Shown: positions 47,690 to 56,132 of the stretch, in pieces
Layout: every line of letters starts with the position of its first letter
How positions within the stretch are numbered: the stretch's first letter is position 1
From: Pseudomonas hygromyciniae
GTDB taxonomy: Bacteria; Pseudomonadota; Gammaproteobacteria; Pseudomonadales; Pseudomonadaceae
DNA: 64,000 bases
Assembly: GCF_016925675.1 (NCBI RefSeq)
Contig: NZ_CP070506.1
Coordinates: 370,501 to 434,500 of the forward strand
Direction: 5' to 3'
The notes under the pieces: model-generated
Databases searched by the model: none
Told to the model about the DNA's origin: nothing
Seen by the model: only the letters and a program-made list of their open reading frames with translations
Made by a program: the position numbers and the translations under genes

Positions 47690-49372
47690 TCAGCGAACCC
47701 GCACATAGGTGCCGGGCGCCGCTTCCATCGGTGGGTAATTCTGGTTGCCCAGGGCCGTCAGGGTCTCGCGCTGCACCCCGGAGCGTTGCTGGATCCACTC
47801 AAGCCACTGGGGCCACCAGCTGCCCTCGATATGGCTGGCGTCGTAGTACCAGGCGCGTGGGTCGCTGCTCAGCTTGAGGTTTTCGACAAAATTGGCCTTG
47901 GGGTTGCCCGGTGGGTTGAGGATGCTCTGGATATGCCCGCTGTTGGAGAGCACGAAGCGTTTGTTGCCGCCCAGCAGCAAGGTTGAGCGGTAGACCGCGT
48001 CCCACGGCGTGATGTGATCGTTGATCCCGGCCACGCTGAAACTGTCGACCGTGACTTTCTGCAAATCGATGGGCGTGCCACACACTTCCAGGCCGCCGGG
48101 ATGGCTCAGCGGGTTGTGCTTGAAGAAGTCCAGCAGGTCGCCGTGCAAGGCTGCCGGCAAGCGGGTGTTGTCGTTGTTCCAGTACAGGATGTCGAACGCC
48201 GGCGGCTCCTTGCCCAGCAGGTAGTTGTTGATCCAGTAGTTCCAGATCAGGTCGTTGGGGCGCATCCAGGCGAAGACCTTGGCCATGTCGCGGCCATCCA
48301 GCACGCCCTGCTGATAGGAGCGGCGCTTGGCTGCTTCCAGGGTCTGTTCGTCGGCAAACAGCATGGCGGGGCTGTCGATCTGGCTGTCCAGCAGGCTGAC
48401 CAGGTAGGTGGCACTGGCGACCCGGCGCTGTTGGCGCTTGGCTTGCAGATGGCCTTGCAGGGCCGCGATGGTCAGGCCACCGGCGCAGGCGCCCATCAGG
48501 TTCACTTCACGGGCGCCGCTGATTGCCCGGCAGATATTCAGCGCCTCTTCCAGCGCCGCCACATAGGTGGACAGGCCCCACTCGCGATGGCGCACATCCG
48601 GGTTGCGCCAACTGACCATAAACACCTGCAGGCCGTTCTTCAGGGCGTACTGCACGAAGCTGTTGGCCGGGCTTAAATCGAAAATGTAGTACTTGTTGAT
48701 TTGCGGCGGCACCACCAGCAGCGGCTTGGCGTACTGTTTTTCGCTCATGGGCTTGTACTGGATCAGCTCCAGCAGTTCATTGCGAAACACCACCGAGCCG
48801 GGCGTGGTGGCCACCGTCTTGCCGACCTCAAACGCCTGCTTGGTGACTTGGCGCGGCAGGCCGTTGTTGTGCAGCACGTCATCGAACAGATTGCTTATGC
48901 CGCGCACCACGCTGTTACCGCCGGAGTTGAGCAACTCCTTGATCGCCAGCGGGTTGAGCAGGGTATTGGACGGCGACACCGCATCGTTGAGCAACGAGAA
49001 GACAAAGTGCGCCCGCGCGCGATCGTCGTCACTCAAGCGGCTGTCGTCGATCCAGTGCCGGGTCTGTTTCTGCCAGCTCAAATAGGCTTGCAGGCTGCGC
49101 CGGTACAGGGGGTTGAGGGCCCAGGTGGGGTCGGCGAAGCGGCTGTCGTGGGGGTTGGGCTCATGCACGGTTTCGCCCAGTAGCACACGGCCCAACTGCC
49201 CACCCAGTGCCAGGGCATGGCGGGCGCTGTGCAGCGGGTTGCGCAAGCCATGGGCCGCGACACTGCGCAGGGTCGAGAGCAGATCCCGGCCGCGCAGGCC
49301 GGTGATTGCACTTTGTGCATTGATGAACGCGGCGGGTGTGGGCGCCGGGACATTTGCGGGTCTGTCACGCAT
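47690..49372 (-). CDS. phaC2: Class II poly(3-hydroxyalkanoate) synthase 2
   Basis: A 560-residue class II polymerase that joins 3-hydroxyacyl-CoA of C6-C14 length into polyester. The lipase-like box with catalytic Cys is MGACAGGLT, and the Asp and His of the triad lie in GINDHITPW and SNSGHIQSILNPPGNPKA. GGAG is 9 bases before ATG 49372. It is clearly paralogous to PhaC1 and follows phaZ. Confidence 0.96.
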   Translation of the reverse strand: MRDRPANVPAPTPAAFINAQSAITGLRGRDLLSTLRSVAAHGLRNPLHSARHALALGGQLGRVLLGETVHEPNPHDSRFADPTWALNPLYRRSLQAYLSWQKQTRHWIDDSRLSDDDRARAHFVFSLLNDAVSPSNTLLNPLAIKELLNSGGNSVVRGISNLFDDVLHNNGLPRQVTKQAFEVGKTVATTPGSVVFRNELLELIQYKPMSEKQYAKPLLVVPPQINKYYIFDLSPANSFVQYALKNGLQVFMVSWRNPDVRHREWGLSTYVAALEEALNICRAISGAREVNLMGACAGGLTIAALQGHLQAKRQQRRVASATYLVSLLDSQIDSPAMLFADEQTLEAAKRRSYQQGVLDGRDMAKVFAWMRPNDLIWNYWINNYLLGKEPPAFDILYWNNDNTRLPAALHGDLLDFFKHNPLSHPGGLEVCGTPIDLQKVTVDSFSVAGINDHITPWDAVYRSTLLLGGNKRFVLSNSGHIQSILNPPGNPKANFVENLKLSSDPRAWYYDASHIEGSWWPQWLEWIQQRSGVQRETLTALGNQNYPPMEAAPGTYVRVR

Positions 49373-49474
49373 GGGTCAACACTCCTTCGTCAATTCGCCA
49401 ACAAGCACGCCAGTTCAGAACCATAGTCGGTTCTGGCCAAGTTGCGCGTAAAGGTCATCCTGACCCGGTATTGC

Positions 49475-50332
49475 TCAGGTATTGCTATAGGGCGCCGGCT
49501 GCGGATGGATCACCGCACGCAAGCGTTCTTCCTGGAGAAACTTCATGATGATCGGTGCCACCGCTTCGGCCCGGGTAATCAGGAACAGATGGCCGTCGTC
49601 GATGATGTGCAACTGCGCATTGGGAATGCGCCAGGCCAGCATGCGCATATTGACCAGCGGGATCAGCGGGTCGTCGTCGCCGGCCAGCACCAGGGTCGGC
49701 TGCTTGATTTTGTGCAGCCAGTGAATGCTGGTCCAGCCCAGGCCTGCGAACAGTTGCCAGTAGTAGCCCAGCTTGCCCGCCGAGCGCACTTTGCTCGCGT
49801 GCTCGGCAGCCAGTTTTGAATCCCGGCGGAACGAGCCGCCATAGATCATCGGCGCGATGCGTACCACATGGGACGGCTGGATATAGCGGCGGGGGCTGGC
49901 CATCAGCCACAACACCTTCGGCTTGCCGGGCACCATGAAGGCGCCGGCGGCGGTGGCGGCAAGGATCAGCTTCTTGCAGCGCTCCGGGTAGTCGTAGGCA
50001 AACTGCTGTGCCAGGGCGCCGCCCCAGGAAACCCCAACGGCATTGACCTGGCCATAGTCCAGGTAGTCGAGCATGCGCGCAGTGAGTTTGGCCAGGCCGG
50101 GAAAGCGATAGGGGCGGCTGGGTGTCGACGATCCGCCGACACCGGGTACGTCGAAGGCAATCACTTCCAGGTCCGGGTCCAGGGCCTGGACGAACGGAAA
50201 CACCAGCTCCAGGTTGGCGCCGATGCCGTTGAAAATCAGCAGCGGCGTCAAGTGAGACTTGCCCGGTCGTACCGCCGTGCGGATGGTCTGGCCATCCAGG
50301 TCGATGGTACGGAAGATGAACGGTTGCGGCAT
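49475..50332 (-). CDS. phaZ: Intracellular PHA depolymerase
   Basis: A 285-residue alpha/beta hydrolase that degrades stored medium-chain-length PHA on the granule surface. The nucleophile elbow is GVSWGGALA, the acid is in LVLAGDDDPLIP, and the His in IIDDGHLFL. ATG 50332 is preferred to TTG 50338; homologues start MPQP and CAGGG is 7 bases upstream. It lies between the two synthase genes, the typical order. Confidence 0.96.
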   Translation of the reverse strand: MPQPFIFRTIDLDGQTIRTAVRPGKSHLTPLLIFNGIGANLELVFPFVQALDPDLEVIAFDVPGVGGSSTPSRPYRFPGLAKLTARMLDYLDYGQVNAVGVSWGGALAQQFAYDYPERCKKLILAATAAGAFMVPGKPKVLWLMASPRRYIQPSHVVRIAPMIYGGSFRRDSKLAAEHASKVRSAGKLGYYWQLFAGLGWTSIHWLHKIKQPTLVLAGDDDPLIPLVNMRMLAWRIPNAQLHIIDDGHLFLITRAEAVAPIIMKFLQEERLRAVIHPQPAPYSNT

Positions 50333-50370
50333 GCTCAAACCCTGTGAAGTGTTACTGCTGGAATGTGGCC

Positions 50371-50495
50371 AATGTAGGAGCTGGCTTGTGTGGGAGCGGG
50401 CTTGCCCGCGATCGCATCAACTCGGCCTGACAGATACACCGTGTTGCCTGCATCGCGAGCAAGCCCGCTCCCACCCTGACCGAGTTCCCACATTT
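50371..50495. repeat. REP cluster between phaC1 and phaZ
   Basis: Arms AATGTAGGAGCTGGCTTGTG and TGGGAGCGGGCTTGCCCGCG in tandem face GCGAGCAAGCCCGCTCCCAC and a partial GAGTTCCCACATTTG. Two REP subclasses are fused here. The element sits within the pha operon and may tune phaZ relative to phaC1. Confidence 0.85.
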
Positions 50496-50527
50496 GATCC
50501 CATTTCAATCGCGCAAAAGTGTTTGCC

Positions 50528-52207
50528 TTAGCGCTCGTGAACGTATGTGCCGGGTGCAGCCTCTGCCGCTGCGTAAGTCTTGTTACCCAAGCTCGTAGGT
50601 GCTTTCTTCAGCTTGCCCGAGCGTTCCCCTATCCAGCCCTGCCAGTGCAGCCACCACGAGTCGGTATGTTTGGTGGCGTTTTCCTGCCAGTCCAAGGCCT
50701 TCTCGCCCATGCTTTCGCTGGTCTGGTAGCGCGCCTTCGGGTTGCCCGGTGGGTTGAGGATGCTCTGGATATGCCCGCTACTGGACAACACGAACTCCAC
50801 CTTGCCGCCAAACAACTGCGCCGACTTGTAGCAGGACTGCCACGGTGTGATGTGGTCGTTGGTGCCTGCCAGCGAATAGATGTCGGCTGTCACCTGCTTG
50901 AGATCGATCGGTGTACCGCACACTTCCAGGGCATTGGCCCGTATCAGCGGGTTGTTCTTGAACAGCTCGATCAGGTCGCCATGGAAGGCCGCGGGCAGGC
51001 GCGTGGTGTCGTTGTTCCAGAACAGGATGTCGAACACCGGCGGCTCATTGCCCAGCAGGTAGTTGTTGACCCAGTAATTCCAGATCAGGTCATTGGGGCG
51101 CATCCAGGCGAAGACCTTGGCCATGTCCCGCCCTTCCAGGACGCCGGCCTGGTAGGAGTGGCGCTTGGCTGACTCCAGGGTCTGCTCGTCGACGAACAGG
51201 GCCACCTGGGTGTCAAGGGTGGTGTCCAGCACGCTCACCAGCAAGGTCAGGGCGTTGACCTTCTTCTCGCCCAGCGCCGCATAGTGGCCCAGCAGCGCGG
51301 TGCAGGTGATGCCGCCCGAGCAGGCGCCGAGCATATTGATGTCTTTGCTACCGGTAATCGCGGTCACCACATCGACCGCCTCTTTGAGCGCCTCGATGTA
51401 GGTCGACAGGCCCCATTCGCGCTGGGCCTTGGTGGGGTTGCGCCAACTGACAATAAAGGTCTGCTGGTTATTGCGCAGGCAAAAGCGCGCCAGGCTCTTG
51501 TCCGGACTCAGGTCGAATACATAAAACTTGTTGATCTGCGGCGGTACCACTAGCAGCGGACGCTCGTGCACCTGCTCGGTGATCGGCTTGTACTGGATCA
51601 ACTCCAGCACGTCATTGCGAAACACCACCGCGCCTTCACTGGTGCCCAGGCTCTTGCCTACTTCAAAGGCGCCCATGTTCACCTGGCTCGGCATGCCGCC
51701 GTTATGGACCAGGTCCTTGGCCAGGTGCGAGAGGCCATCGAGCAGGCTCTTGCCACCGGTTTCAAAGAAGCGTTTGACGGCGGCCGGGTTCGCGGCACTG
51801 TTGGTTGGCGCCATGGCCTCGGTCATCAGGTTGATGACGAAGTGCCCGCGGCTGATGTCCTGTTCCGACAGGTTGCTGTCGCCGATCCAGTCGTGCAATT
51901 CCTTGCGCCACGCCAGATAGGTTTGCAGGTAGCGCTTGTAGAGCGGGTTCTGGCTCCAGGCCGGGTCGTTGAAGCGACGGTCATCGCTTTCCGGGGCAAG
52001 CTCGGACTTGCCGAACACCACGTTCTTCAATTCGACGCCAAAGTGGGCGACGTGCTTGACGCTGTGTAACGGTTGCTTGATGGCCTGGGTCAGCACCATT
52101 CGCGCAGAAGCCAATAAATCCTTTTTGCGTAACGCGATGATCGGGTTCAGCCCCAGGGTGTTTTCCGAGGCCTGGCGTTTCAAGTCATCGTTATTCTTAT
52201 TACTCAT
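50528..52207 (-). CDS. phaC1: Class II poly(3-hydroxyalkanoate) synthase 1
   Basis: A 559-residue class II PHA polymerase. The catalytic Cys is in LGACSGGITCTALLGH, the Asp in AGTNDHITPWQS, and the His in SSSGHIQSILNPPGNP. The N-terminal region MSNKNNDDLKRQASENTLGL is typical of PhaC1. ATG 52207 has GGAG 8 bases upstream. A sigma-54-like element lies about 117 bases before the start. First gene of phaC1ZC2D. Confidence 0.97.
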   Translation of the reverse strand: MSNKNNDDLKRQASENTLGLNPIIALRKKDLLASARMVLTQAIKQPLHSVKHVAHFGVELKNVVFGKSELAPESDDRRFNDPAWSQNPLYKRYLQTYLAWRKELHDWIGDSNLSEQDISRGHFVINLMTEAMAPTNSAANPAAVKRFFETGGKSLLDGLSHLAKDLVHNGGMPSQVNMGAFEVGKSLGTSEGAVVFRNDVLELIQYKPITEQVHERPLLVVPPQINKFYVFDLSPDKSLARFCLRNNQQTFIVSWRNPTKAQREWGLSTYIEALKEAVDVVTAITGSKDINMLGACSGGITCTALLGHYAALGEKKVNALTLLVSVLDTTLDTQVALFVDEQTLESAKRHSYQAGVLEGRDMAKVFAWMRPNDLIWNYWVNNYLLGNEPPVFDILFWNNDTTRLPAAFHGDLIELFKNNPLIRANALEVCGTPIDLKQVTADIYSLAGTNDHITPWQSCYKSAQLFGGKVEFVLSSSGHIQSILNPPGNPKARYQTSESMGEKALDWQENATKHTDSWWLHWQGWIGERSGKLKKAPTSLGNKTYAAAEAAPGTYVHER

Positions 52208-52323
52208 CTACGACGCTCCATTGTCCGAAAGACGAGTACCGGGTACCGCTGTGCCCCAACTATCGAGGCACAACACAAGCCTGGTACTGCTGCTCGGGTG
52301 ACCGTTGATACCGCATCGTCAAA

Positions 52324-52340
52324 TGCAGGGAACTTGCCAA
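52324..52340 (-). promoter_or_regulatory. Possible sigma-54 promoter of phaC1
   Basis: On the minus strand, TTGGCAAGTTCCCTGCA has GG and GC exactly ten bases apart, with the TTGGC context good and CTGC replacing TTGC. RpoN-type elements have been proposed upstream of phaC1 in other pseudomonads. It is about 117 bases upstream of the ATG; the function here is inferred. Confidence 0.5.
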
Positions 52341-52456
52341 TTCCATTGGTTACCCGAGTTTTATTTAATGCGCAAGCGGGCCAATCGTTGGCCACACGAC
52401 AGGGCATTCAAGCAGATGAAATTAGAAAATGCCCACTAATGAGCAAGAAGGCTGAG

Positions 52457-52834
52457 TTAGAGCATCAGCTTGACGACGGACTGGCTCGGGTCGCGGGTTT
52501 TTCCGGCCGCCTTGAGCTCGGCAAGATAATCGGCCCACAACGCGTCCTGACGTACGGCGAGTTGGTAGAGGTAGTCCCAGGTGAACAGTCCGCTGTCATG
52601 ACCGTCATCGAAGGTCAATTTCAGTGCGTATTGCCCGGCGGGTTCGATCTTGGTCAGGCCGACATTGAGCTTGCCAAATTGCAGGATCGGATTGCCGTGA
52701 CCCTGGACCTCGGCGGAAGGCGAGTGCACCCGCAGCAGTTCGGCGCTCAGGTGATAGACCTCGTCCGGCCCGTAGGTCAGCGCCAGGGTCTTGGAGGCTT
52801 TGTGCAGATTGATGGCGGTGGGCATTTTAGACAT
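52457..52834 (-). CDS. DUF971 (GBBH-like N-terminal domain) protein
   Basis: A 125-residue protein consisting of one DUF971 domain, the small beta-rich domain also found at the N-terminus of gamma-butyrobetaine hydroxylase. LTYGPDEVYHLSAELLRVHSPSAE (shortened: YHLSAELLRVHSPSAE) and the motif FDDGHDSGLFTWDYLY are characteristic. No recognisable ribosome binding site precedes ATG 52834 or the internal ATG 52825, so the start is unsure. Such genes usually lie next to hslVU and pha in Pseudomonas; the role is unknown, possibly in iron-sulfur or cofactor handling. Confidence 0.85.
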   Translation of the reverse strand: MSKMPTAINLHKASKTLALTYGPDEVYHLSAELLRVHSPSAEVQGHGNPILQFGKLNVGLTKIEPAGQYALKLTFDDGHDSGLFTWDYLYQLAVRQDALWADYLAELKAAGKTRDPSQSVVKLML

Positions 52835-52877
52835 TGGGGGAACCGCTCATGGATGATCCTGAAGGAACCGGCTTTAA

Positions 52878-53001
52878 AATGTGGGAGCGGGCTTGTGTGG
52901 GAGCTGGCTTGCCTGCGATGGCATCACTGCGGTGTTTCTGACACCACGCGGCGATCCCATCGCGGGCAAGCCCGGCTCCCACACAAGCCCGCTCCCAGAT
53001 T
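52878..53001. repeat. Composite REP cluster
   Basis: Two forward arms (GTGGGAGCGGGCTTGTG then GTGGGAGCTGGCTTGCCTG) face two inverted arms (GCGGGCAAGCCCGGCTCCC then AAGCCCGCTCCCAGATT). It fills the gap between the DUF971 gene start and the hslU 3' end. Confidence 0.85.
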
Positions 53002-53027
53002 AAAGCAGAGCGGTTCCTGCGTAAGGC

Positions 53028-54365
53028 TTACAGGATATAACGAGACAGGTCTTCGTTCAGCGCCAATTCGCCCAGGTGGCTGTTGACGTAGTCGGCGTCG
53101 ATCTTGATCGCCACGCCATTCTGCGCGCCCGCCATGTCGCCGGCGCTGAAGGAAACTTCCTCCAGCAAGCGTTCAAGCAAGGTATGCAGGCGACGGGCGC
53201 CAATGTTCTCGGTCTTCTCGTTGACCTGCCAGGCAATCTCCGCCAAGCGCTTGATACCGTCGGGCAGGAACTCGATGCCCAGGCCTTCGGTCTTGAGCAG
53301 CTCGCGGTATTGCTCGGTGAGCGAGGCGTGCGGTTCGCTGAGAATGCGCTCGAAGTCGCCAGGGGTCAGCGCCTTGAGTTCCACGCGAATCGGCAGGCGG
53401 CCTTGCAGCTCCGGCACCAGGTCGCTTGGCTTGCTCAGGTGGAACGCACCGGAGGCGATAAACAGGATGTGGTCAGTCTTGACCATGCCCAGCTTGGTAT
53501 TCACCGTACAGCCTTCGATCAGCGGCAACAGGTCGCGCTGCACGCCTTCGCGGGACACATCGACGCCGCCGGAGTTGCCGCGCTTGGCCACCTTGTCGAT
53601 CTCGTCGATAAACACGATACCGTGCTGCTCGACCGCTTCCAGGGCCTTGGCCTTGAGTTCTTCCTCGTTGACCAGGCGCCCGGCTTCTTCGTCGCGCACC
53701 AGCTTGAGTGCGTCCTTGACCTTGAGCTTGCGGCTTTTCTTCTTGCCCTTGCCCATGTTGGCGAACAGGTTCTGCAACTGGCTGGTCATTTCTTCCATGC
53801 CAGGCGGGGCGGAGATATCGACGCCGGAGGTTTCGGCGACTTCGATCTCGATTTCCTTGTCGTCCAACTGGCCTTCACGCAAGCGCTTGCGGAACAGCTG
53901 GCGCGTGTTGGAATCCGAGGCGGGAGCGGCGTCTTCATTGAAACCGGTACGTGCCGGTGGCAGCAGGGCATCGAGGATGCGCTCTTCGGCAGCGTCTTCG
54001 GCGCGATGGCTGACCTTGGTCATTTCCTGTTCGCGCAGCAGCTTCAGGGCAGCGTCGGCCAGATCACGTATGATCGACTCGACGTCACGGCCCACATAGC
54101 CGACTTCAGTGAACTTGGTGGCTTCGACCTTGATGAACGGTGCGTTGGCCAGCTTGGCCAGGCGACGCGCGATCTCGGTCTTGCCGACACCGGTCGGGCC
54201 GATCATCAGGATGTTCTTGGGGGTTACTTCAACGCGCAATTCTTCGGGCAGTTGCATCCGGCGCCAGCGGTTACGCAGGGCGATGGCAACGGCGCGCTTG
54301 GCATCGTCCTGGCCGATGATATGGCGATTGAGTTCATGGACGATTTCGCGGGGAGTCATGGACAT
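53028..54365 (-). CDS. hslU: ATP-dependent protease ATPase subunit HslU
   Basis: A 445-residue AAA+ unfoldase that feeds proteins to HslV. Walker A is [15 protein letters not shown], the pore loop is GYVGRD, and Walker B is [10 protein letters not shown]. The I-domain lies between about residues 110 and 240. The extreme C-terminus DLSRYIL is the tail that inserts into HslV. It is 38 bases downstream of hslV. Confidence 0.97.
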   Translation of the reverse strand: MSMTPREIVHELNRHIIGQDDAKRAVAIALRNRWRRMQLPEELRVEVTPKNILMIGPTGVGKTEIARRLAKLANAPFIKVEATKFTEVGYVGRDVESIIRDLADAALKLLREQEMTKVSHRAEDAAEERILDALLPPARTGFNEDAAPASDSNTRQLFRKRLREGQLDDKEIEIEVAETSGVDISAPPGMEEMTSQLQNLFANMGKGKKKSRKLKVKDALKLVRDEEAGRLVNEEELKAKALEAVEQHGIVFIDEIDKVAKRGNSGGVDVSREGVQRDLLPLIEGCTVNTKLGMVKTDHILFIASGAFHLSKPSDLVPELQGRLPIRVELKALTPGDFERILSEPHASLTEQYRELLKTEGLGIEFLPDGIKRLAEIAWQVNEKTENIGARRLHTLLERLLEEVSFSAGDMAGAQNGVAIKIDADYVNSHLGELALNEDLSRYIL

Positions 54366-54403
54366 AGTGGTGTGTGGTCCTCAAGCAGGAAAAAGCCGAC
54401 GGC

Positions 54404-54934
54404 TTATTCCGCGAGGTCCTGCTCCTCAATGGTCAGGTTGTGGTTGGTGAACACGCAGATATCGCCAGCGATACCCAAGGCGGTCTCGACGATTTCCCGG
54501 GCCGACAGGTCGGTTTTTTTCAGCAATGCACTGGCTGCGGCCTGGGCATAGCCACCGCCGGAACCCATGGCGATCAGGCCGTTCTCGGGCTCAACCACGT
54601 CACCGTTGCCGGTGATGATCAGGGACGCGTCTTTGTTGGCGACGGCGAGCATGGCCTCGAGGCGGCTGAGGGAGCGGTCGGTGCGCCACTCCTTGGCCAG
54701 TTCGACGGCGGCGCGAACCAGATGGCCCTGGTGTTTTTCCAGCTGGCCTTCAAAGCGTTCGAACAGGGTAAAGGCGTCAGCGGTGGCCCCTGCAAAACCG
54801 GCAAGGACCTGGCCGTGGTACAGGCGACGCACTTTTTTGGCGTTGCCTTTCATCACGGTATTGCCAAGGGAAACCTGGCCGTCGCCGCCCATGACGACTT
54901 TGCCGTGGCGACGAACTGAAACGATGGTGGTCAA
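54404..54934 (-). CDS. hslV: ATP-dependent protease peptidase subunit HslV
   Basis: A 176-residue proteasome-like N-terminal nucleophile hydrolase. TTG 54934 is taken as start. The catalytic threonine must be at the N-terminus after Met removal, and this gives Met-Thr-Thr-Ile-Val-Ser; the ATG further upstream (54982) would bury it. GGAG lies 9 bases before the [40 protein letters not shown] and [14 protein letters not shown] are family motifs. First gene of the hslVU pair. Confidence 0.95.
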   Translation of the reverse strand: MTTIVSVRRHGKVVMGGDGQVSLGNTVMKGNAKKVRRLYHGQVLAGFAGATADAFTLFERFEGQLEKHQGHLVRAAVELAKEWRTDRSLSRLEAMLAVANKDASLIITGNGDVVEPENGLIAMGSGGGYAQAAASALLKKTDLSAREIVETALGIAGDICVFTNHNLTIEEQDLAE

Positions 54935-55150
54935 GGGGAGAGTCTCCACGCTGCGGGGCGAAAATGCCCTGATGGAACTCATATGGGGGTGGCGGGGGAG
55001 ATTTCAACCGTAGGAAGGATGTGCGGACGAGTGGTGTCTAGCGGGCTGGCACAGGCTTGAGCGCACTATAAAACCAGTGTGGGAGCTGGCTTGCCTGCGA
55101 TAGCGGTGTACCAGTCACTGAAAATATTGACTGATACACCGCTATCGCAG

Positions 55151-55380
55151 CATAGGTATCTACACAACTTTGCCGCAACGCCTAGATCCAGGCAGATAGC
55201 GCAGTTGTGGCGAGCGGGCTTGCCCCGCGCTGGGCTGCGAAGCAGCCCCAGTAAGCCGTATGCGGTGTATCAGATACTCCGTAGCGGCTGGTTTTAGGGC
55301 TGCTTCGCAGCCCAGCGCGGGGCAAGCCCGCTCGCCACGGGGGAGTTCGTCAGTTTCTGAAAGTTGTGTAGATACCTATG
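55151..55380. mobile_element. 230-bp MITE-like element with perfect 21-bp terminal repeats
   Basis: The ends are a perfect 21-bp inverted repeat starting CATAGGTATCTACACAACTT (55151-55171 and 55360-55380). It is flanked by 10-bp direct repeats GCTATCGCAG (55141-55150, 55381-55390), the expected target duplication. There is no transposase, so movement would need one in trans. The TTGTGTA core and 9-10 bp duplication recall IS50/IS4-like ends, an inference. Its interior is almost wholly a REP of another class. Confidence 0.85.
55207..55338. repeat. REP carried inside the MITE-like element
   Basis: GTGGCGAGCGGGCTTGCCCC and its complement ending CTCGCCAC form a long stem with GGGCTGCGAAGCAGCCCC and its match inside. 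It is the same class as 6555, 32717 and 45275, with C replacing G in the arm. Confidence 0.85.
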
Positions 55381-55429
55381 GCTATCGCAGGCAAGCCAGC
55401 TCCCACATTTGATTCGTGTTGGCTGTGGA

Positions 55430-56131
55430 TCAACGGCTCTGGCGTTGTTGTAACAGCAGGTTGCTAAAGCCCGCCCCGGCCAGTTGTTTCTGCGCCACGG
55501 TCAGCTGTTCACGGTTGCTGAACGGCCCGACCAACACGCGATACCAGGTCGCCTCCTTCACCGTCCCGGACTCCACCGTCACCGTCTGCCCGAGCAGGAT
55601 GATCTGCGCACGCACCCGATCGGCATCCGCCTGCTTGGGGAACGAGCCCGCCTGCAGGAAGAACTTGGTCACTGGCGCCGCCTTGGTGGTAGCGACCGGT
55701 GGTGCCGGTGGCGGGGTAATCCCGGCCAGTGCCGCCTGGGCCCGCGCGGTGTCGATCTTCGCTGCTTCCGCCGGGGTTACCGGGGTCGTCGGCACCTGCG
55801 GTGTCGGCAGGGTTTTCTCCGGCACGGCGTCTTGCGGCACGATCACTTCCGATTCCGGCAGCAGCGTGTAGAAGTCGTATTTCGGCTTCACAGGTGCGGT
55901 CGGGCTCGGTGGTGTCTTGTTCGCTTCGGCGATCTTGCTGGCTTTCTGCTGCTCCTGCTTGACCCGCTTGACGTCTTCACCCTGGCCCGGTTCCAGTTTC
56001 ATCAGGAACACGATAAACGCACCGACCGACAGGCCGATGGCCAGCCACATCCAGCCCGGGATCGGTTGTTTGGCCGGTGCCTGGTAGCGGCTGGCGCCGC
56101 GCTTGGGTGCAGGTTTTTTCTTGGCTGCCAA
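55430..56131 (-). CDS. SPOR-domain membrane protein (FtsN-like)
   Basis: A 233-residue bitopic protein. TTG 56131, one base after the argS stop, is the likely start: GGAG lies about 10 bases upstream, and the next residues are a basic cytoplasmic tail (AAKKKPAPKRGASRYQAPAK) before a single helix (GWMWLAIGLSVGAFIVFLM). A Pro/Thr-rich periplasmic linker leads to a C-terminal SPOR domain (FFLQAGSFPKQADADRVRAQ ... WYRVLVGPFSNREQ), which binds denuded peptidoglycan at division sites. It corresponds to the FtsN-like gene that usually follows argS. No other ATG precedes the helix. Confidence 0.9.
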   Translation of the reverse strand: MAAKKKPAPKRGASRYQAPAKQPIPGWMWLAIGLSVGAFIVFLMKLEPGQGEDVKRVKQEQQKASKIAEANKTPPSPTAPVKPKYDFYTLLPESEVIVPQDAVPEKTLPTPQVPTTPVTPAEAAKIDTARAQAALAGITPPPAPPVATTKAAPVTKFFLQAGSFPKQADADRVRAQIILLGQTVTVESGTVKEATWYRVLVGPFSNREQLTVAQKQLAGAGFSNLLLQQRQSR

Positions 56132-56132
56132 C

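Larger units (their letters stand above)
55077..55410. repeat. REP pair split by an inserted mobile element
   Basis: The left arm (55077-55150, GTGGGAGCTGGCTTGCCTGC ... GATACACCGCTATCGCAG) and the remainder of the right arm (55381-55410, GCTATCGCAGGCAAGCCAGC) would form a normal REP if 55151-55390 were removed. It lies in the 495-base gap between hslV and the SPOR gene, which holds no coding gene. Confidence 0.85.
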
